In this document: piece after piece, positions 35,293 through 43,665 of the stretch
Layout: each line of letters starts with the position of its first letter
Numbering within the stretch: the first letter of the stretch is position 1
Source of the DNA: Sedimenticola selenatireducens DSM 17993
GTDB taxonomy: Bacteria; Pseudomonadota; Gammaproteobacteria; Chromatiales; Chromatiaceae
Direction: 5' to 3'
Assembly (NCBI RefSeq): GCF_000428045.1
Contig: NZ_KE386614.1
Location: 10,066 to 74,065, forward strand
Length of the DNA stretch: 64,000 bases
Notes under the pieces: generated by a model
Seen by the model: only the letters and a program-made list of their open reading frames with translations
Told to the model about the DNA's origin: nothing
Databases searched by the model: none
Translations under genes and position numbers: made by a program

Positions 35293-35698
35293 TTTCTTCA
35301 ACCTGTCGTTAGTCCAATTTTGAGTATAGCTCCCAATCGGGTGGCCGATTGCTGTTCTTGGGTCTTTTTTTCAGTCCCCTGTCACATCTTTGTCATGCCG
35401 GGTTTTCGGGGCATGACCAGCCGCCACATTTTTACTACAGGATTGCCTTGGCTATTCAGAACAACCCTGAGTATTCAGGAGCCCCAGTTTCTTTCATGTG
35501 TAGCTTTAGCACTCGCTGTGATACCAGTGAACACAATTACTAACACTAAGGAAATTATCATCTTACAAGAATAATCATCCTCGGCGTAAGCATAACCCTT
35601 TTTCCTAAAGCTGTCCCGGTTTTGCATCCCAAAATGGCACTTTAATACGCATTTATTTCACTATTTTCTGTGTGCTTTGATCTGGATCGTTTTTCCCA
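35293..35698. other. AT-richer intergenic stretch with two palindromes
   Basis: No convincing coding sequence. CAATCGG-GTGG-CCGATTG (35334-35351) is a perfect inverted repeat just upstream of the XRE gene. TAGCACTCGCTGTGATA (35507-35523) is an imperfect 17-base palindrome resembling phage-repressor operators. Base composition is lower in GC than the surroundings. Short plus-strand open frames here have no start signals or protein-like composition. Confidence 0.5.
35334..35351. promoter_or_regulatory. Candidate operator of the XRE regulator
   Basis: CAATCGG and CCGATTG are perfect 7-base arms separated by GTGG, placed 42 bases before the XRE start. Arm length and location suit a dimeric HTH repressor. 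Confidence 0.4.
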
Positions 35699-36058
35699 TC
35701 ACCGATGCAGTCGAATTCTAAAACGCTGTTTGCCGGTTCCGTGGCGGGAGTCCTGTGCCTCTATCTCTACCTCGGTTATCTCATCCGGGATGGTGATGGT
35801 GAGTCCACGGGTGAAGGGTTGTTCGTCCACGTGGGGATGGAGGAGTCTCCTTTCACCCAGGATGCTTCCGTCGGGTGCCAGTACCCGCCAGGCGTTGGCA
35901 TAATGTTCCCAGCCGCTATCGGTATGGCGCAGGGTAACCTGAATATGGTAGCGGCCATGGCCGCTGGCGGTAGCGTTGGCGTCGATAATCTCAACACCGC
36001 CGGCGGACAGCAGGCTTGGCAACAGTCCCAACAACAAAGAGATAAGGATATGACGCAT
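35699..36058 (-). CDS. Small secreted protein, unknown function
   Basis: Protein of 119 residues from the ATG at 36058, which follows GGAGCG. It begins MRHILISLLLGLLPSLLSAGG, a signal peptide. The mature part is beta-rich (VEIIDANATASGHGRYHIQVTLRHTDSGWEHYANAWRVL) and resembles a small immunoglobulin-like fold with paired aromatic residues. No cysteines in the mature part. It is divergent from lgt. I do not recognise a named family. Confidence 0.7.
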   Translation of the reverse strand: MRHILISLLLGLLPSLLSAGGVEIIDANATASGHGRYHIQVTLRHTDSGWEHYANAWRVLAPDGSILGERRLLHPHVDEQPFTRGLTITIPDEITEVEIEAQDSRHGTGKQRFRIRLHR

Positions 36059-36176
36059 TTTTGAACGCTCCGTGAACATGCCGGTCCTACTGCGTTTGAT
36101 TGACATACAACCATAGCCCGCCTCGGTTGCAATATTGGGGTGATTTATTTTTACCCTGACCATAAGATAGCGCCCT

Positions 36177-37019
36177 ATGTTGACATACCCAAATATTGAT
36201 CCGGTTCTATTCTCGCTCGGGCCTGTTGCGGTGCACTGGTACGGTGTCATGTATCTGGTGGGGTTCGCCGCGGGCTGGTGGCTGGGCCGCTGGCGCGCCG
36301 CCCGTCCGGGTTCCGGTTGGCGGGTGGAACAGGTGGATGACCTGCTGTTCTATATCGCCCTGGGCGTGGTGCTCGGCGGCCGCCTTGGCTACACCCTGTT
36401 TTACGGATTCGATGAGTTGTTGCGGGATCCGTTCTCCCTGTTGCGGATCTGGCAGGGCGGCATGTCGTTTCATGGCGGTCTGCTCGGGGTGCTGGTGGCC
36501 ATGTGGCTGTTCGGGCGTCGTCACGGCAAGGGCTTTTTTCAGTGTACCGACTTTATTGCGCCGTTGATTCCAATCGGCCTGGGTGCGGGACGCATCGGCA
36601 ACTTTATCAATGGTGAGTTGTGGGGGGCGCCCGCTTCCGTGCCCTGGGCCATGCAGGTCTCCTGTGAACGTTTTGTGGCGCTCTGCGTGGATAAACTGCA
36701 GTTGCCCCCGGGGACGCTTATGACCCCGCCCCTGCATCCCAACCAGCTCTATGAGGCCTTGCTGGAAGGGGTGGTGATGTTTGTTATCCTGTGGCTGTTC
36801 TCGGCACGTCCCCGACCGGCCATGGCGGTCTCCGGTCTGTTTCTGGTCTGTTACGGGGTGTTCCGCTTTGGCATCGAGTTTGTGCGCATGCCGGATGCCC
36901 ATATCGGTTATCTGGCTTTTGACTGGGTGACCATGGGACAGCTTCTGACCTTCCCGATGCTGCTGGCCGGTGGCGCCATGATCTGGCTGGCTTTTCGCAA
37001 CAGAACCATAACGGATTGA
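36177..37019 (+). CDS. lgt: Prolipoprotein diacylglyceryl transferase
   Basis: Inner-membrane enzyme that attaches diacylglycerol to the lipobox cysteine of prolipoproteins. The 280 residues contain seven hydrophobic segments. [15 protein letters not shown], the signature [15 protein letters not shown] with the essential Arg, and [12 protein letters not shown] are present. It precedes thyA by three bases, the same lgt-thyA pair found in E. coli. Confidence 0.96.
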   Translation: MLTYPNIDPVLFSLGPVAVHWYGVMYLVGFAAGWWLGRWRAARPGSGWRVEQVDDLLFYIALGVVLGGRLGYTLFYGFDELLRDPFSLLRIWQGGMSFHGGLLGVLVAMWLFGRRHGKGFFQCTDFIAPLIPIGLGAGRIGNFINGELWGAPASVPWAMQVSCERFVALCVDKLQLPPGTLMTPPLHPNQLYEALLEGVVMFVILWLFSARPRPAMAVSGLFLVCYGVFRFGIEFVRMPDAHIGYLAFDWVTMGQLLTFPMLLAGGAMIWLAFRNRTITD

Positions 37020-37022
37020 ATT

Positions 37023-37817
37023 ATGCGTCAATATCTTGATCTCATGCGTCATGTCCTGGAGAACGGTACCCGCAAGGAGGACCGCACCGGAACCGGCACC
37101 CTCAGTGTGTTTGGCTATCAGATGCGCTTTGATCTGTCGCAAGGCTTCCCCCTGGTTACCACCAAAAAGGTCCACCTGCGTTCGATAATCCATGAGTTGC
37201 TCTGGTTTCTGAAGGGCGAGACCAATATCCGCTACCTGAAGGAGAACGGGGTCAGCATCTGGGATGAGTGGGCGGATGAAAACGGTGATCTGGGGCCGGT
37301 ATACGGGGCCCAGTGGCGCTCCTGGCCAACCCCCGGTGGCGGTAGTATCGACCAGATCGCCCAGTTGGTGGGGCAGATACGTAACACGCCTGATTCCCGG
37401 CGCTTGCTGGTAAGTGCCTGGAACCCGGCGCAGGTGGAGCGGATGGCGTTGCCGCCCTGCCACTGCCTGTTCCAGTTCTACGTGGCGGAGGGCCGGCTGT
37501 CGTGCCAGCTGTATCAGCGAAGTGCCGATATTTTTCTGGGTGTCCCGTTCAATATCGCCTCCTATGCGCTTTTGACCCTGATGATTGCCCAGGTGACCGG
37601 ACTGCAGCCGGGTGAGTTCATTCACACTTTCGGCGACGCCCACCTCTATGCCAATCACCTGGATCAGGTGAAGACCCAGTTGTCCCGGAGCCCATTCCCG
37701 CTGCCTGACATGCACCTGAATCCGGACGTCGGCTCGCTGTTTGATTTTGTCTATGATGATTTCTCCCTGCAGCAGTACCAGTGTCATCCCCATATCAAGG
37801 CGCCGGTAGCGGTCTGA
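37023..37817 (+). CDS. thyA: Thymidylate synthase
   Basis: Methylates dUMP to dTMP with 5,10-methylene-THF, forming dihydrofolate. It is exactly 264 residues, the E. coli length. [20 protein letters not shown], the nucleophilic Cys in [32 protein letters not shown] and [11 protein letters not shown] are the family landmarks. The dihydrofolate product is recycled by FolA, encoded 2 kb downstream but not in the same operon. Confidence 0.97.
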   Translation: MRQYLDLMRHVLENGTRKEDRTGTGTLSVFGYQMRFDLSQGFPLVTTKKVHLRSIIHELLWFLKGETNIRYLKENGVSIWDEWADENGDLGPVYGAQWRSWPTPGGGSIDQIAQLVGQIRNTPDSRRLLVSAWNPAQVERMALPPCHCLFQFYVAEGRLSCQLYQRSADIFLGVPFNIASYALLTLMIAQVTGLQPGEFIHTFGDAHLYANHLDQVKTQLSRSPFPLPDMHLNPDVGSLFDFVYDDFSLQQYQCHPHIKAPVAV

Positions 37818-37926
37818 TCCGGCGCCGGCTCGGCTCCGGTGTGGCAGGCGTTTTTATCGATTTAGGAAACCTATACTGGATAGTGTGCCTCTAATCTCTT
37901 GAAGCATTGATTCCGGGAGGTGGCAG

Positions 37927-38886
37927 ATGCGCAGCATAGCGACGGTCGGTGTGGCCTCGGGTCAGGCAGGCCAGCATGCCGGGTGCTGGCGCGGGCCCAT
38001 GGTGGTGCGGAATTCACTTGGTCTGAAACGTTATTGCAATACCCAGGGGTTGCAGCTGGTCTGGCATGCGCTGCTGGAGGCGCATGAGCGGGCCGGTAAA
38101 CTGGATGCGGTGGCCGCTCTCTGCCGACAAACAGCCCGCTTTGCCTCGGCCTTTGTGCGACAGGGGCAACCTTTCCTGTTTCTCGGGGGTGATCACGCAA
38201 CCGCCATGGGCGTGTGGCAAGGAACAATGGGGGCCTTGCCCGAAGAGGGACGGCTGGGGCTGATCTGGATCGATGCGCACATGGATGCCCACACCTTTCT
38301 GACCACGCCATCGGGTAATGTCCATGGCATGCCGGTCGCCGGCCTGCTGGGTCAGGGGGATCGGCTGTTGACCCGGATCTATGGCGGTACGCGCCATCTG
38401 GCACCGGAAAATCTGCTGCTGGTCGGGGTGCGCAGCTTCGAACCGGCTGAGCAACGTCTGCTGGGCCGGCTTGGCGTGCGGGTGATTCCCATGGCTGAGT
38501 TGCAGGAGCCGGGGGCACTCCGGCTATGCCTCATTGAGGCCGTGGCCCAATTGTCACGTCAGTCGGATGTTCTCGGTATCAGCATCGATCTGGATGCCGT
38601 TGATCCCCGGGATGCCCCGGCAGTCGGTGTGCCGGAACCGGGCGGCATTGCCGGTGCCGAGCTGGTCGAGGCATTGACCGCCATTGCCGGAATCCCCCGG
38701 CTGGTGGGGATGGAGATTGCCGAGTTTTGTCCGCGCCATGAGCGTGAAGAGAAGACAGTACAGCTGATCGGTACATTGATCGCCGCGCTCTATGGCGAGA
38801 GCAGGGTGCTGTACAGATCCTTCGGGTCGGCCGGTGAAGGCGTCAGTTCCACGTCGTCACCGATGTCCAGGTCACAGGCCAGTTGA
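37927..38886 (+). CDS. Arginase (ureohydrolase family)
   Basis: Manganese hydrolase of 319 residues, probably arginine to ornithine plus urea. The metal motifs are complete: GGDHATAMG, IDAHMDAHT and SIDLDAVDP, with a Glu in GMEIAEFCP. GGGAGGTGG lies before the ATG. The last 30 or so residues (after AALYGES) are encoded opposite the 3' end of the ornithine cyclodeaminase gene and look like an acquired tail. Pairing with that gene suggests an arginine to ornithine to proline route. Confidence 0.87.
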   Translation: MRSIATVGVASGQAGQHAGCWRGPMVVRNSLGLKRYCNTQGLQLVWHALLEAHERAGKLDAVAALCRQTARFASAFVRQGQPFLFLGGDHATAMGVWQGTMGALPEEGRLGLIWIDAHMDAHTFLTTPSGNVHGMPVAGLLGQGDRLLTRIYGGTRHLAPENLLLVGVRSFEPAEQRLLGRLGVRVIPMAELQEPGALRLCLIEAVAQLSRQSDVLGISIDLDAVDPRDAPAVGVPEPGGIAGAELVEALTAIAGIPRLVGMEIAEFCPRHEREEKTVQLIGTLIAALYGESRVLYRSFGSAGEGVSSTSSPMSRSQAS

Positions 38887-39800
38887 TAGACCAGCCGTAG
38901 CACGGCGTAATCCTCCAGGGCGAAGCCGACCGAGTCAAACAGGGTCACTTCCAGCGGTTCCTCGCGCCCCGGCTTGCTGCCGTTGACCAGCTCCCAGAGT
39001 TCGGCGTGTATCGGCGTCTCCTGCGAGAGCTGAATTTCACCCTCCGCCAGGCTTTGTGGCAGATACTCCACCACGATCTTGCACTGCTGCAACAGTGCCG
39101 GGTCCAGTTCGGTCTTGCCGGGGCAGTCTCCCCCCATGGCGTGTATATGGCTGCCGGGCCGGATCATGCCAGGCCCGAGCAGCTGGTTATGCAGTCGGGC
39201 GGCAGTGGCGGTTATGATCATGTCGGCGTCGACTATGGCCTGGTCGATAGACCGGCAGGGAATCAGGCCGGTGCCCCCGGCCATGTTGCGGGCGAATTTC
39301 TGCATGGCCCGGGGATCGGTGTCAAAGTATGAAACCTGTTCTATTGGCAGCACCTGGCGGGTGGCCAGCAGCTGGAATTCCGCCTGGGCGCCGGTACCGA
39401 TCATGGCCAGGTGACGGCTCTCCGGGCGGGCCAGGTATTTTGCCCCGAGTGCGGTCGTGGCCGCGGTGCGGATAGCAGTCAGCAGGGTCATCTCGCTGAG
39501 CATCAGGGGGTAGCCGTTCCGCGCGTCTGCCAGCATGCCCAGGGCAACAATGCTGAGGCGCCCCTCGGCGGTATTTTTCGGGTGTCCGTTGACATACTTG
39601 AAGCTGTAGTAGTCATCATCCGCACACGGCATCAGCTCGATCACCCCGTGCGGGTAGTGGGTGGCGTGCCGGGGGGATTTACGGAACTCGTGCCAGCGGC
39701 TAAAGGCGGCTTCAAGGGCTGACAGACTCTGCCGGAGAAAATCATCCATCCCGGTGCGCCGGATAATCTGCCTCAGGTGGCTGATGGTGATAAGCCGCAT
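38790..39800 (-). CDS. Ornithine cyclodeaminase family protein
   Basis: NAD-dependent enzyme of 336 residues of the ornithine cyclodeaminase/mu-crystallin family, expected to turn ornithine into proline and ammonia. KYVNGHPKNTAEGRLSIVAL, LTAIRTAATTALGAKYL and the Rossmann LAMIGTGAQAEFQLLA are typical, with HAMGGDCPGKTELDPALL later. It converges on the arginase gene with a 97-base overlap of coding sequence. Other family members reduce imines or lysine derivatives, so the substrate rests on context. Confidence 0.87.
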   Translation of the reverse strand: MRLITISHLRQIIRRTGMDDFLRQSLSALEAAFSRWHEFRKSPRHATHYPHGVIELMPCADDDYYSFKYVNGHPKNTAEGRLSIVALGMLADARNGYPLMLSEMTLLTAIRTAATTALGAKYLARPESRHLAMIGTGAQAEFQLLATRQVLPIEQVSYFDTDPRAMQKFARNMAGGTGLIPCRSIDQAIVDADMIITATAARLHNQLLGPGMIRPGSHIHAMGGDCPGKTELDPALLQQCKIVVEYLPQSLAEGEIQLSQETPIHAELWELVNGSKPGREEPLEVTLFDSVGFALEDYAVLRLVYQLACDLDIGDDVELTPSPADPKDLYSTLLSP

Positions 39801-39896
39801 GCCGTCAGTCCCATGTTATCTGCTGTTATTGTACGAACGGCGTGCCACTGCCGTTTAGACTAAAGCTTAGACCATGGACGTGATATGCTCCCCGGC

Positions 39897-40400
39897 ATGC
39901 ACAAACAGCCGATCCTTTCACTCATTGCCGCGATGGACGAAAACCGGGTTATCGGTTGCGATAATCGCCTGCCCTGGCGCCTGCCTGCCGACCTGCAACA
40001 CTTCAAGCGCCTGACCCTGGGCAAGCCGATCGTGATGGGGCGGAAAACCTGGGAATCGCTGCCTGGCCTGCTGCCCGGTCGCACCCATATCGTGATTTCA
40101 TCCAACCCGGCCTATCGGGCCGAGGGGTGTCTGCTGGTGCACTCGATCGAGCAGGCGCTGGCGGCGGCCGGCGAGGTGGACGAGATCATGGTTGTTGGCG
40201 GGGCGAACCTGTACCGTCAACTGTTGCCGAGGGCGGATCGCCTCTATCTGACCCTGGTGCACGCCCGGGTGGCGGGTGACGCCTGGTTTCCCGCCTATGA
40301 GACGGAGGCCTGGCATGAACTGGCGCGGGAGGAGCACGGTGCCGATGAGCACAACCAGTTTGCCTATACCTTTCTCACGCTTGAGCGAATGCCTCGCTGA
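39897..40400 (+). CDS. folA: Dihydrofolate reductase
   Basis: NADPH-dependent reduction of dihydrofolate. The 167 residues start MHKQPILSLIAAMDENRVIG; an ATG 12 bases upstream is in frame. NRLPWRLPADLQHFKRLTLGKPIVMGRKTWESL contains the substrate Asp and cofactor loop, and VVGGANLYRQLLPRADRLYLT the C-terminal nucleotide site. It is convergent with apaH. Confidence 0.95.
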   Translation: MHKQPILSLIAAMDENRVIGCDNRLPWRLPADLQHFKRLTLGKPIVMGRKTWESLPGLLPGRTHIVISSNPAYRAEGCLLVHSIEQALAAAGEVDEIMVVGGANLYRQLLPRADRLYLTLVHARVAGDAWFPAYETEAWHELAREEHGADEHNQFAYTFLTLERMPR

Positions 40401-40475
40401 TGCAGCTGTAACTGGCTCGGCGCCAGATCCGCCGGGTGAGCGGAACTCTCTTGCCGTTCCACCTTTCAGGGGTCG

Positions 40476-41309
40476 TCAAGGTTTTTTGTAGCCTCCGCAG
40501 GAAACCTGTACCGGTCGCGGTGGCTTTTCCCGGCGGATCTGCAGTGCCGTCAGTTTTCCACCCCACAGGCAACCGGTATCCAGGCACCAACTGTTGTGAC
40601 TGACATGGTAACCCAGCGTCGACCAGTGGCCGAACAGGATGCGCTGGTCACGGCTGGCGCGGCCGGGCACGGCAAACCAGGGATAGAAATCGGACGGCTG
40701 ATGGCCCGGCGCCCGTTTCTCCTTCAGCGCCAGGTTGCCCTGGCTGTCACAGAAGCGCAGGCGGGTAAAGCAGTTGATAATGAAGCGGTGGCGTTCCATC
40801 CCCTGCAACTCGTTCGACCAGCGGCCGGGCTCATTGCCGTACATCTGCAGACAGAACTCCCTGAGTCCGTCACTCTGCAGTACCGCCTCGACCTCGGCGG
40901 CGCACTGCAAGGCGGTTGCCAGGTCCCACTGGGGAGGCAGGCCGGCGTGAATCAGGCTGTAGTTCCGTTCTGAACAGTGATGCATCAGGGGGCGCTGGCG
41001 CAGCCACTCCAGCAGGTCGTCCCGGTCTTTTGCCTTCAGCACCTCGCGCAGCGTGTGATCCTTTTCCGCATGCTTCAAGTTGCCCTGCGACATCGCCAGC
41101 AGATGCAGGTCATGATTACCCAGCACTACCCTGGCGCCATCCCCCAGGTTTTTCACGAAGCGCAGGGTTTTCAGTGAATCGGGACCCCGATTGACCAGAT
41201 CTCCGGCGAACCAGAGCATGTCCCGGTCGGGGTTGTATTTGATCTGTTTCAGCAGCTGCATCAGTTCCCTGTAGCAGCCTTGAACATCACCGATGGCATA
41301 CAGCGCCAT
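40476..41309 (-). CDS. apaH: Bis(5'-nucleosyl)-tetraphosphatase, symmetrical
   Basis: Hydrolyses Ap4A to two ADP and can remove Np4 caps from RNA. The 277 residues carry the metallophosphatase motifs GDVQGCYRE, FAGDLVNRGPDSLKTL and VLGNHDLHLLA. It follows apaG and the yjdF-like gene on the same strand; in E. coli apaG and apaH are adjacent, so the membrane protein gene is an insertion in that pair. Confidence 0.95.
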   Translation of the reverse strand: MALYAIGDVQGCYRELMQLLKQIKYNPDRDMLWFAGDLVNRGPDSLKTLRFVKNLGDGARVVLGNHDLHLLAMSQGNLKHAEKDHTLREVLKAKDRDDLLEWLRQRPLMHHCSERNYSLIHAGLPPQWDLATALQCAAEVEAVLQSDGLREFCLQMYGNEPGRWSNELQGMERHRFIINCFTRLRFCDSQGNLALKEKRAPGHQPSDFYPWFAVPGRASRDQRILFGHWSTLGYHVSHNSWCLDTGCLWGGKLTALQIRREKPPRPVQVSCGGYKKP

Positions 41310-41325
41310 ATTTAGAACCTATTGT

Positions 41326-41943
41326 CTATTGGATGAGTTGTAGTTGGCGGTCGTGCAGACGACCCAACAGCAGTTGGGAGAGCAGCGCGCCGATAAGCGC
41401 CAGGAACATATCCCATTGGGTATCCCAGACGTCACCCTGGGTGCCGAGAAAGGCCGATGAGGCCTCCTCGCTGACCAGTGCGGTCCACCACTCGATCATT
41501 TCATAAAAGGCGGAGAAAGCAAGGCAGATGCTGGTCACCGTCAGCAGCAGCCAGCCATCACGGACCAGTGGAGAGCGTCTCAGCAGTATCTCCCGCGCCA
41601 GTATGGCCGGGATAAAACCCTGGGCCAGGTGACCAATACGATCATAGTGGTTGCGTGACAGCTCCAGGCTATCACGTAACCAGTTAAACAGGGGGACCTC
41701 GGCATAAGTGTAATAGCCGCCGATGATCAGAATGATCGCGTGTAACGTCAGCAGCCGGTAGAGCAGCGGTGTCAGCGGAAACGCCAGACGTGTTCGTATC
41801 ACCACTAGCAGTCCCAGCATTACCGGCGCGGTCTCCAGGAACCAGGTGAGTCTGTCGGCTACCGGATCGATCGCACTGAACAGGAGGGACAGGGTGACCA
41901 GGACCAGCAGCACGGTCGGTTCATTAATGGCGGCTCGGTGCAT
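41326..41943 (-). CDS. YjdF-like inner-membrane protein (DUF2238)
   Basis: Polytopic membrane protein of 205 residues with about six hydrophobic segments. Characteristic family motifs are YYTYAEVPLFNWL, RNHYDRIGHLAQGFIPAILAREILLR and YEMIEWWTALV, then GTQGDVWDTQWDM. Charged residues within helices suggest transport or catalysis, but the function is unknown. It lies between apaG and apaH. Confidence 0.88.
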   Translation of the reverse strand: MHRAAINEPTVLLVLVTLSLLFSAIDPVADRLTWFLETAPVMLGLLVVIRTRLAFPLTPLLYRLLTLHAIILIIGGYYTYAEVPLFNWLRDSLELSRNHYDRIGHLAQGFIPAILAREILLRRSPLVRDGWLLLTVTSICLAFSAFYEMIEWWTALVSEEASSAFLGTQGDVWDTQWDMFLALIGALLSQLLLGRLHDRQLQLIQ

Positions 41944-41966
41944 GCGGACAAACCCGGTTCGAAACG

Positions 41967-42350
41967 CTAGTGCAGTATATGGGGCAGGGCCAGAGAAAAG
42001 GGGGCGATGATGGCGTCGAATTGTTCACCGGATTCGGTCTGCATCTGGTAACTGCCCTGCATGGTGCCCACCGGAGTAGGAAGTGTGGTGCCGCTGGTGT
42101 AACTGAAATCCTCTCCCGGGCGCAGAAAAGGCTGCTGTCCCACCACGCCTTCACCAAACACCTCCTGTACCCCGCCGTCGGCATCGGTGATGAGCCAGTG
42201 GCGACTGATCAGTCGGGCCGCGGACTCTCCGGTGTTACGGATAGTGATGGTGTAGGCGAACACATAGTGATCCTCCGCCGGGTTGGACTGGCCCTCGACA
42301 TAGGCGGTGCGAACATCCACTTCTATTCTGTTTTGCGGCGATTTACTCAT
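41967..42350 (-). CDS. apaG: ApaG protein
   Basis: Small Ig-like beta-sandwich protein of 127 residues, about the E. coli size. From the ATG at 42350 it starts MSKSPQNRIEVDVRTAYVEGQS. YVFAYTITIRNTGE, ARLISRHWLITDADG and the glycine-rich GVVGQQPFLRPGEDFSYTSG are the family core. Its biochemical role is poorly defined. It is the first gene of apaG-yjdF-apaH. Confidence 0.93.
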   Translation of the reverse strand: MSKSPQNRIEVDVRTAYVEGQSNPAEDHYVFAYTITIRNTGESAARLISRHWLITDADGGVQEVFGEGVVGQQPFLRPGEDFSYTSGTTLPTPVGTMQGSYQMQTESGEQFDAIIAPFSLALPHILH

Positions 42351-42478
42351 GGATTGGCGTGTGACTCGATTCTGGGCATGGCAAGAGTTTATCCGAAAAG
42401 CGGATCCCGTGGGATAATTATGGCTCTGTCCCAATTATGTGTGGGTGGTGTTTTCGCTTGGCTTGACGATTTGCCCGG

Positions 42479-42526
42479 TAGGAGCGGCGCCTCGCCGCGA
42501 ATTCGGCCCGGGGCGGGCCTCCTACA
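42479..42526. repeat. REP-like palindrome, unit 1
   Basis: GTAGGAGCGGCGCCTCGCCG and its matching right arm GGGGCGGGCCTCCTAC enclose a CGCGAATTCGGCC core. The ends are complementary (GTAGGAG/CTCCTAC). It lies between apaG and the ankyrin gene, with a second copy 33 bases on. Confidence 0.7.
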
Positions 42527-42559
42527 GGTCAAACCCCTCTCCGGCGATCAAGCGTAGCG

Positions 42560-42606
42560 GTAGGAGTGGCTTCAGCCGTCAATTTCGCGGATAAATCCGC
42601 TTCTAC
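42560..42606. repeat. REP-like palindrome, unit 2
   Basis: GTAGGAGTGGCTTCAGCCGT at the left and GCGGATAAATCCGCTTCTAC at the right; both halves are internal hairpins and the outer ends are complementary. It shares the GTAGGAG-GGC(T/G) head with unit 1 and with 25238-25299. Confidence 0.7.
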
Positions 42607-42740
42607 AAGAAGGCCACTGCTCATGCAACAGGTAACTGGGACATAGCAATAATTGTGGCAGCTTCAGATAATCGTTGTCCGGTCGCTCAATAAATTATCA
42701 GGGATTCTCTCAGGTGAGCGTGGACTATAGGGTACCGAGG

Positions 42741-43199
42741 ATGAACAAGCGATCTTTATTCATGCTGTTATGGCTGCTGAACATGTCGGCCTGGGCGGCG
42801 GCCGATGCCAATCAACTACTGCTTGCGGCTGCCGGCCTGGGTCAGGAGCAGCAGATGATGGCGTTGTTGGCTCAGGGTGCGGATGCTAATGCCAAGAATG
42901 GCGCTGGACGACCCGCATTGGTATTGGCTGCGTTTAATGGCAATGCCCGCACCGTGAAGGCGTTGCTGGCTGCTGGTGCCGATGTCAACGCCGTGGATGG
43001 CGCAGGCAACAGCGCGTTGATGGATGCGTCGGCATTTGGTCATGCGACAGTAGTGGAAGCGCTCATTCAGGCGGGCGCCGATGTCAATCTGCGCAACAAA
43101 GCGGGGATCGGAGCGCTGAAGCGGGCTAATCAGGGCAAGCATTCTAAAGTGATCAAAATACTCGAGGAAGCGGGGGCTACGGAAGAGGGTGGGACTTGA
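42741..43199 (+). CDS. Secreted ankyrin-repeat protein
   Basis: Protein of 152 residues with a signal peptide (MNKRSLFMLLWLLNMSAWAA). Three to four ankyrin repeats follow, seen in LLAQGADANAKNGAGRPALVLAAFNG, LLAAGADVNAVDGAGNSALMDASAFG and LIQAGADVNLRNKAGIGALK. The start ATG at 42741 has GAGG immediately before it; an upstream open stretch has no RBS. Ankyrin repeats mediate protein binding; the periplasmic partner is unknown. Confidence 0.8.
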   Translation: MNKRSLFMLLWLLNMSAWAAADANQLLLAAAGLGQEQQMMALLAQGADANAKNGAGRPALVLAAFNGNARTVKALLAAGADVNAVDGAGNSALMDASAFGHATVVEALIQAGADVNLRNKAGIGALKRANQGKHSKVIKILEEAGATEEGGT

Positions 43200-43397
43200 G
43201 CTTGTCGGCACTCCTGCGTGCTCCAGGTTTAGCGCAACTGTGCGTCTGTTCCCGTTTTCAATAACCGGCGGAGATGCTGACCGGCTGGTGTGAAGAGAGT
43301 CCATTTCAGCCAGGTTGGAATAGGGGCAGAATGCTGTCGGCCACAGCGTTTCTACTCCCTGAAAGTCTATTACTGCGATGCATCGAGGAGGTGTCGC

Positions 43398-43559
43398 ATG
43401 TTCAGAGTCCAGCACCACCGGCGTAAGCCGGATATTCTTTTTATTCTGTATTGCCTGGTAGGCGCGGCTCTGCTGGCGACACTTTCGGTCCATTTCCATC
43501 TGCTTGATCGTTCGGGACCAGTTGATCCGGGTCACTCCCACAGCGATCAGCGGAGCTGA
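43398..43559 (+). CDS. Small single-span membrane protein
   Basis: Protein of 53 residues beginning MFRVQHHRRKPDILFILYCL. GAGGAGGT is six bases before the ATG at 43398, a strong ribosome site. One hydrophobic helix (LFILYCLVGAALLATLSV) is followed by a polar tail ending HSHSDQRS. A longer in-frame reading exists, but its extra N-terminus has no RBS. Function unknown. Confidence 0.6.
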   Translation: MFRVQHHRRKPDILFILYCLVGAALLATLSVHFHLLDRSGPVDPGHSHSDQRS

Positions 43560-43665
43560 TTTCCGCCCTAAAGATGCCACTGATTGATCAGATGGTTTAG
43601 AATCAGCCGGGTTTCAGGTTTGCGGCCTCATGCCGGAACTGTTCTGAATTGAATCTGGGTGATCA

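Noticed and set aside
35507-35523. Lambda-type operator as evidence of a prophage
   Set aside because: Resemblance is real, but a single 17-base imperfect palindrome with no phage genes nearby is likely chance or host-regulator DNA; kept only as a low-interest motif.
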